In this document: in pieces, positions 4,688 through 7,290 of the stretch
Position numbering within the stretch: the stretch's first letter is position 1
Layout of the letters: each line of letters starts with the position of its first letter
NCBI GenBank assembly: GCA_903821255.1
Contig: CAIJKT010001036.1
Coordinates: forward strand, 1 to 7,290
Reading direction: 5' to 3'
DNA from: an uncultured Lentisphaeria bacterium
GTDB lineage: Bacteria > Verrucomicrobiota > Lentisphaeria > Victivallales > Victivallaceae
Length of the DNA: 7,290 nucleotides
Program-made: the position numbers and the translations under genes
Notes under the pieces: model-generated
What the model was told of the DNA's origin: nothing
What the model saw: only the letters and a program-made list of their open reading frames with translations
Databases searched by the model: none

Positions 4688-7290
4688 ATGAAAAATATTT
4701 CAAAAAATCAATTTTTAACAAGCACTAAACTATTAATAGACAGTTATCAAACGCTTTACTGTCGTGTTATTTTACTAGTGATAGTAGTTGCCATGGGAAT
4801 GCTGGAAGCATCTGCGAATGCTGCCACTTACTACGTTGCTACCAACGGAAATGACTCTTATTCCCAAGCGCAGGCACAGAGTACTAGCACTCCTTGGAAA
4901 ACCATACAGCATGCAGCTGTCAACATGTCTGCCGGAGATACTTGTTCGATCAGAGCCGGTACATACCGCGAAACGGTGGCTCCAGCCAACAGCGGTAATT
5001 CCGCATTGCCCATAACATTTCAGGCTTACGGCGATGGTGATGTCGTAATCAGCGGCACGGACACATTGCCCGTTTCCGGTCAGTCATGGACCTTGGAAAG
5101 CACCAATATTTATTATACTTACATGGACTGGACTCTGAATGACGGCAATCAGGTTTTCGTAAATCAGGCGATGGTACCCGAAGCTCGTTGGCCGAATGCT
5201 GGAGCCACCTACCCCTGGCAAAACAGTTCTATCAATCCGTCTCCCGATTGGGCTTATGTGGACACTGCCGGCTACGATAATAATAATCAAAATGGCTGGC
5301 TGACGGATACCCAACTTCCCTCACGTCCTGACGGTTATTGGAACGGTTGCAAACTTTACATAATTGCGGGTGCCGCATGGAACATGTCCGTTCCGACCGT
5401 GACCAACTATGTTAATGCCACTAAAAAATTAACTACCAATCATGCGGGGTCAGGATCAACCGCGATAACCGCAGGCGACGAGTACTATCTCGCAGGTAAA
5501 AAGGAAGAAATGGACAGCAACGGAGAATGGTTTTACGATACTGCCAACTCTCGACTGTACCTTTATGCCACCGGTTCTCCGTCCGGCGTGGAAGCAAAGA
5601 GGCGGAACTATGGCTTCGATCTCACAGGTAAATCTTACATAACGTTGACAAGCCTGCATTTCTTCGCCTGCACGATCAACACTAGCAGTTCATCGCATTG
5701 CATCTTTGACGGTCTACTCATGCAATACATGAATCACAACCGTACTTCTGCCTATGGCCTCACACTGACAGACTATTCTGTGCTGCGCAACAGTGAATTG
5801 TCCTTTTGCTCAGGCGGTCTTATCCTGTTGTCTGGTAACGACAATCGTATCATAAATAACAACCTGCATGATTCCGACTATAATGCGTCGTCGTCCATGA
5901 TCATTAATTGGGGATGGCGGAATCTCATCAGTCACAACACCATGCACGACTCCGGACGCTCAGTCCTGTCTGGATCCGGATGCTCTGGTGGTTGTATGCT
6001 TGTTGAGTACAATGACATGTACAACGCCGTAAAGCTAACCTTGGACTGTGGGATTGTTTATGATGCCTCAAACGGACACAACAGCATCTTCCGCTACAAT
6101 ATGCTGCATGATTCCCCTGGCCGATACGATAGTTCTACTATGGGTTTCTACGAAGATAATTACAATAGCAACTGGGTTCTGCACCACAATATAATTTGGA
6201 ATGTGCCGGGCTATGCGATGCAATTCAACTGTCGGCACAATTTCCATCAAGTGTTCAACAACACCTGTTGGAACGCAAAGCTTGGGGCCTTGGTTTCCTC
6301 CGCCGCACAGGACGGAGAGTCTGGAGACCGTTTCTACAATAATCTTTTCAACAGCTGGCCATATTCAAATCCATCAATGTGGCATTTTTCCGAATTCCGT
6401 TACAACCTCTTTACGGATCCGCAATTCGTCGATCCAGCCAACGGTAATTTCCAGTTGCAGGCGTCCTCGCCAGCCATCAATCATGGGGCGTTGATTCCGG
6501 GCATTACGGATGGCTACGCAGGCGCAACACCAGATATTGGCGCCCTGGAATACGGAGGAACGAACTGGACTGTGAATTGCGGTTATCATACCACGCCGCC
6601 ATCTCCTGACCCCGCGTATGTAGTTCCGGACATGAATTTTTGCAACAAGGTTCAAAACGGAAGTTTCGAGATTTCTGTTGCTGGTAGTTATCTCTCGCCC
6701 AACTGGACGGTGACCTCCGGCAGTAATGTCAGCGTACTTTATTGCAGTGGCGGTTCATGGAGTGATTCTCGAGTTCGTTCAGGGATACGCGTATTGAAAT
6801 GCGAATCAGGAACATCGGAAGTCCGCCAGACGGTAAGCGGCCTGCTGCCGAACCAGCGATACGTGTTATATGGCGGAATAAAAACAGCTAACACCTCTGC
6901 CGTGGGCAAGTTGGGGGTACGCAACTATGGAGGCACCGAACTGAGTACTGCCGCTTCCACTGATAATGCTTGGCATATGTATAACCTCGCCTTTACTACC
7001 GGATCTTCCAATTCAACAGCACAAATCTACATCTCGGCCACTGTTCCGGGTGGAGATCCAGTCTATGCGGATGACTTCAGCGTGGAACTTTGTCCCACTA
7101 CACAGAGCAGCAACGAGAATATGGATCAGGAGTTGGTAGCCAGATGGAAGATGGATGAATCGTCGTGGAGCGGCATTCCCGGAGAAGTACACGATTCATC
7201 AGGCAATAATTTCCATCTAACGTCCTATGGAGGAGCCAATACCATGCCCTCTCCATTTCTCTTGGCCGGATCATTTGACGGCACTAACGA
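4688..7290 (+). CDS. Large secreted right-handed beta-helix protein with CBM_4_9-like and LamG-like domains (3' end outside window)
   Basis: The frame is open from ATG 4688 to the window end, giving 867 complete codons and no stop. Residues 1-45 are a signal peptide with a long n-region, core RVILLVIVVAMGML (26-39) and an ASANA site. Residues about 47-95 match the DUF1565 start of beta-helix proteins (YYVATNGND, then PWKTIQHA, AGDTCSIRAGTYRE). QVFVNQ (155-160), EARWPN (165-170) and EWFYD...LYLY (280-293) recur in large secreted beta-helix enzymes. Residues about 310-575 are the helix, with Asn-centred turns every 24-30 residues. It closes with FVDPANGNFQL (580-590), SPAIN (594-598) and PDIGALEYGG (615-624). 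Residues about 657-801, from NGSFE to DDFSVEL, look like CBM_4_9. A LamG/ConA-like domain begins at about 816 (LVARWKMDE, later DSSGN, GSFDG). It probably binds or cleaves extracellular polysaccharide (lyase or glycosidase); no catalytic residue is assigned. The mature part is richer in G+C than the genes before it. Confidence 0.88.
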   Translation, partial: MKNISKNQFLTSTKLLIDSYQTLYCRVILLVIVVAMGMLEASANAATYYVATNGNDSYSQAQAQSTSTPWKTIQHAAVNMSAGDTCSIRAGTYRETVAPANSGNSALPITFQAYGDGDVVISGTDTLPVSGQSWTLESTNIYYTYMDWTLNDGNQVFVNQAMVPEARWPNAGATYPWQNSSINPSPDWAYVDTAGYDNNNQNGWLTDTQLPSRPDGYWNGCKLYIIAGAAWNMSVPTVTNYVNATKKLTTNHAGSGSTAITAGDEYYLAGKKEEMDSNGEWFYDTANSRLYLYATGSPSGVEAKRRNYGFDLTGKSYITLTSLHFFACTINTSSSSHCIFDGLLMQYMNHNRTSAYGLTLTDYSVLRNSELSFCSGGLILLSGNDNRIINNNLHDSDYNASSSMIINWGWRNLISHNTMHDSGRSVLSGSGCSGGCMLVEYNDMYNAVKLTLDCGIVYDASNGHNSIFRYNMLHDSPGRYDSSTMGFYEDNYNSNWVLHHNIIWNVPGYAMQFNCRHNFHQVFNNTCWNAKLGALVSSAAQDGESGDRFYNNLFNSWPYSNPSMWHFSEFRYNLFTDPQFVDPANGNFQLQASSPAINHGALIPGITDGYAGATPDIGALEYGGTNWTVNCGYHTTPPSPDPAYVVPDMNFCNKVQNGSFEISVAGSYLSPNWTVTSGSNVSVLYCSGGSWSDSRVRSGIRVLKCESGTSEVRQTVSGLLPNQRYVLYGGIKTANTSAVGKLGVRNYGGTELSTAASTDNAWHMYNLAFTTGSSNSTAQIYISATVPGGDPVYADDFSVELCPTTQSSNENMDQELVARWKMDESSWSGIPGEVHDSSGNNFHLTSYGGANTMPSPFLLAGSFDGTN

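Noticed and set aside
4560..4691. GTG-initiated 43-residue frame overlapping the beta-helix start by ATGA
   Set aside because: There is no Shine-Dalgarno sequence before the GTG, and the product is low-complexity and rich in Lys and Asn. The AAGGAG near its end is explained by the beta-helix gene.
5084..6924. Several short open frames on the - strand and one on the + strand inside the beta-helix gene
   Set aside because: They lie fully within a continuous 867-codon frame with clear domain signatures, have no recognisable products, and are expected by chance in this more G+C-rich DNA.

Overview
The window looks like part of a carbohydrate-degradation locus from a Gram-negative-type bacterium of the PVC group. 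My best guess is Lentisphaerota (Victivallales-like), with Verrucomicrobiota, Kiritimatiellota or Planctomycetota as alternatives. This is inferred from the gene content: a PAF-acetylhydrolase-like SGNH esterase, a secreted DUF4838 protein, a GH20 enzyme, and a very large secreted beta-helix protein with added carbohydrate-binding domains. No taxonomic marker is present, so the placement is tentative. All recognisable genes are on the + strand.

Positions 2-4367 hold three tightly packed genes that look like one transcript. They are the 3' part of an SGNH/GDSL esterase (2-520), a secreted 769-residue DUF4838 protein with an alpha-glucuronidase-like N-terminus (517-2826), and a 513-residue GH20 beta-N-acetylhexosaminidase of the hexosaminidase D type (2826-4367). 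The first junction is an ATGA overlap and the second a TAATG overlap, so translation is probably coupled. An in-frame stop lies just upstream of the second and third starts, which fixes both. The DUF4838 protein has a signal peptide and the GH20 enzyme has none. This suggests a division of labour: glycan is trimmed outside the cytoplasm and small N-acetylhexosamine-containing products are finished inside.

Positions 4368-4687 are an AT-rich intergenic region without a convincing gene. It holds a perfect 10-nt inverted repeat (AATGTTCCGC / GCGGAACATT) with a 60-nt spacer, several smaller nested inverted repeats, and an AGGAGG sequence with no start codon at a useful distance. No classical rho-independent terminator was found.

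From 4688 to the window end, one frame stays open for 867 codons with no stop. It encodes the N-terminal part of a large secreted protein: signal peptide, DUF1565-type start, right-handed parallel beta-helix with a visible asparagine ladder, a CBM_4_9-like module, and the beginning of a LamG/concanavalin A-like domain. Its mature region is clearly richer in G+C than the upstream genes, so it may have a different history. It probably binds or cleaves an extracellular polysaccharide, which would fit the upstream operon, but the substrate cannot be read from the sequence. I see no wholly new system. The most interesting points are the operon combination, the beta-helix protein with its change in composition, and the structured intergenic region.
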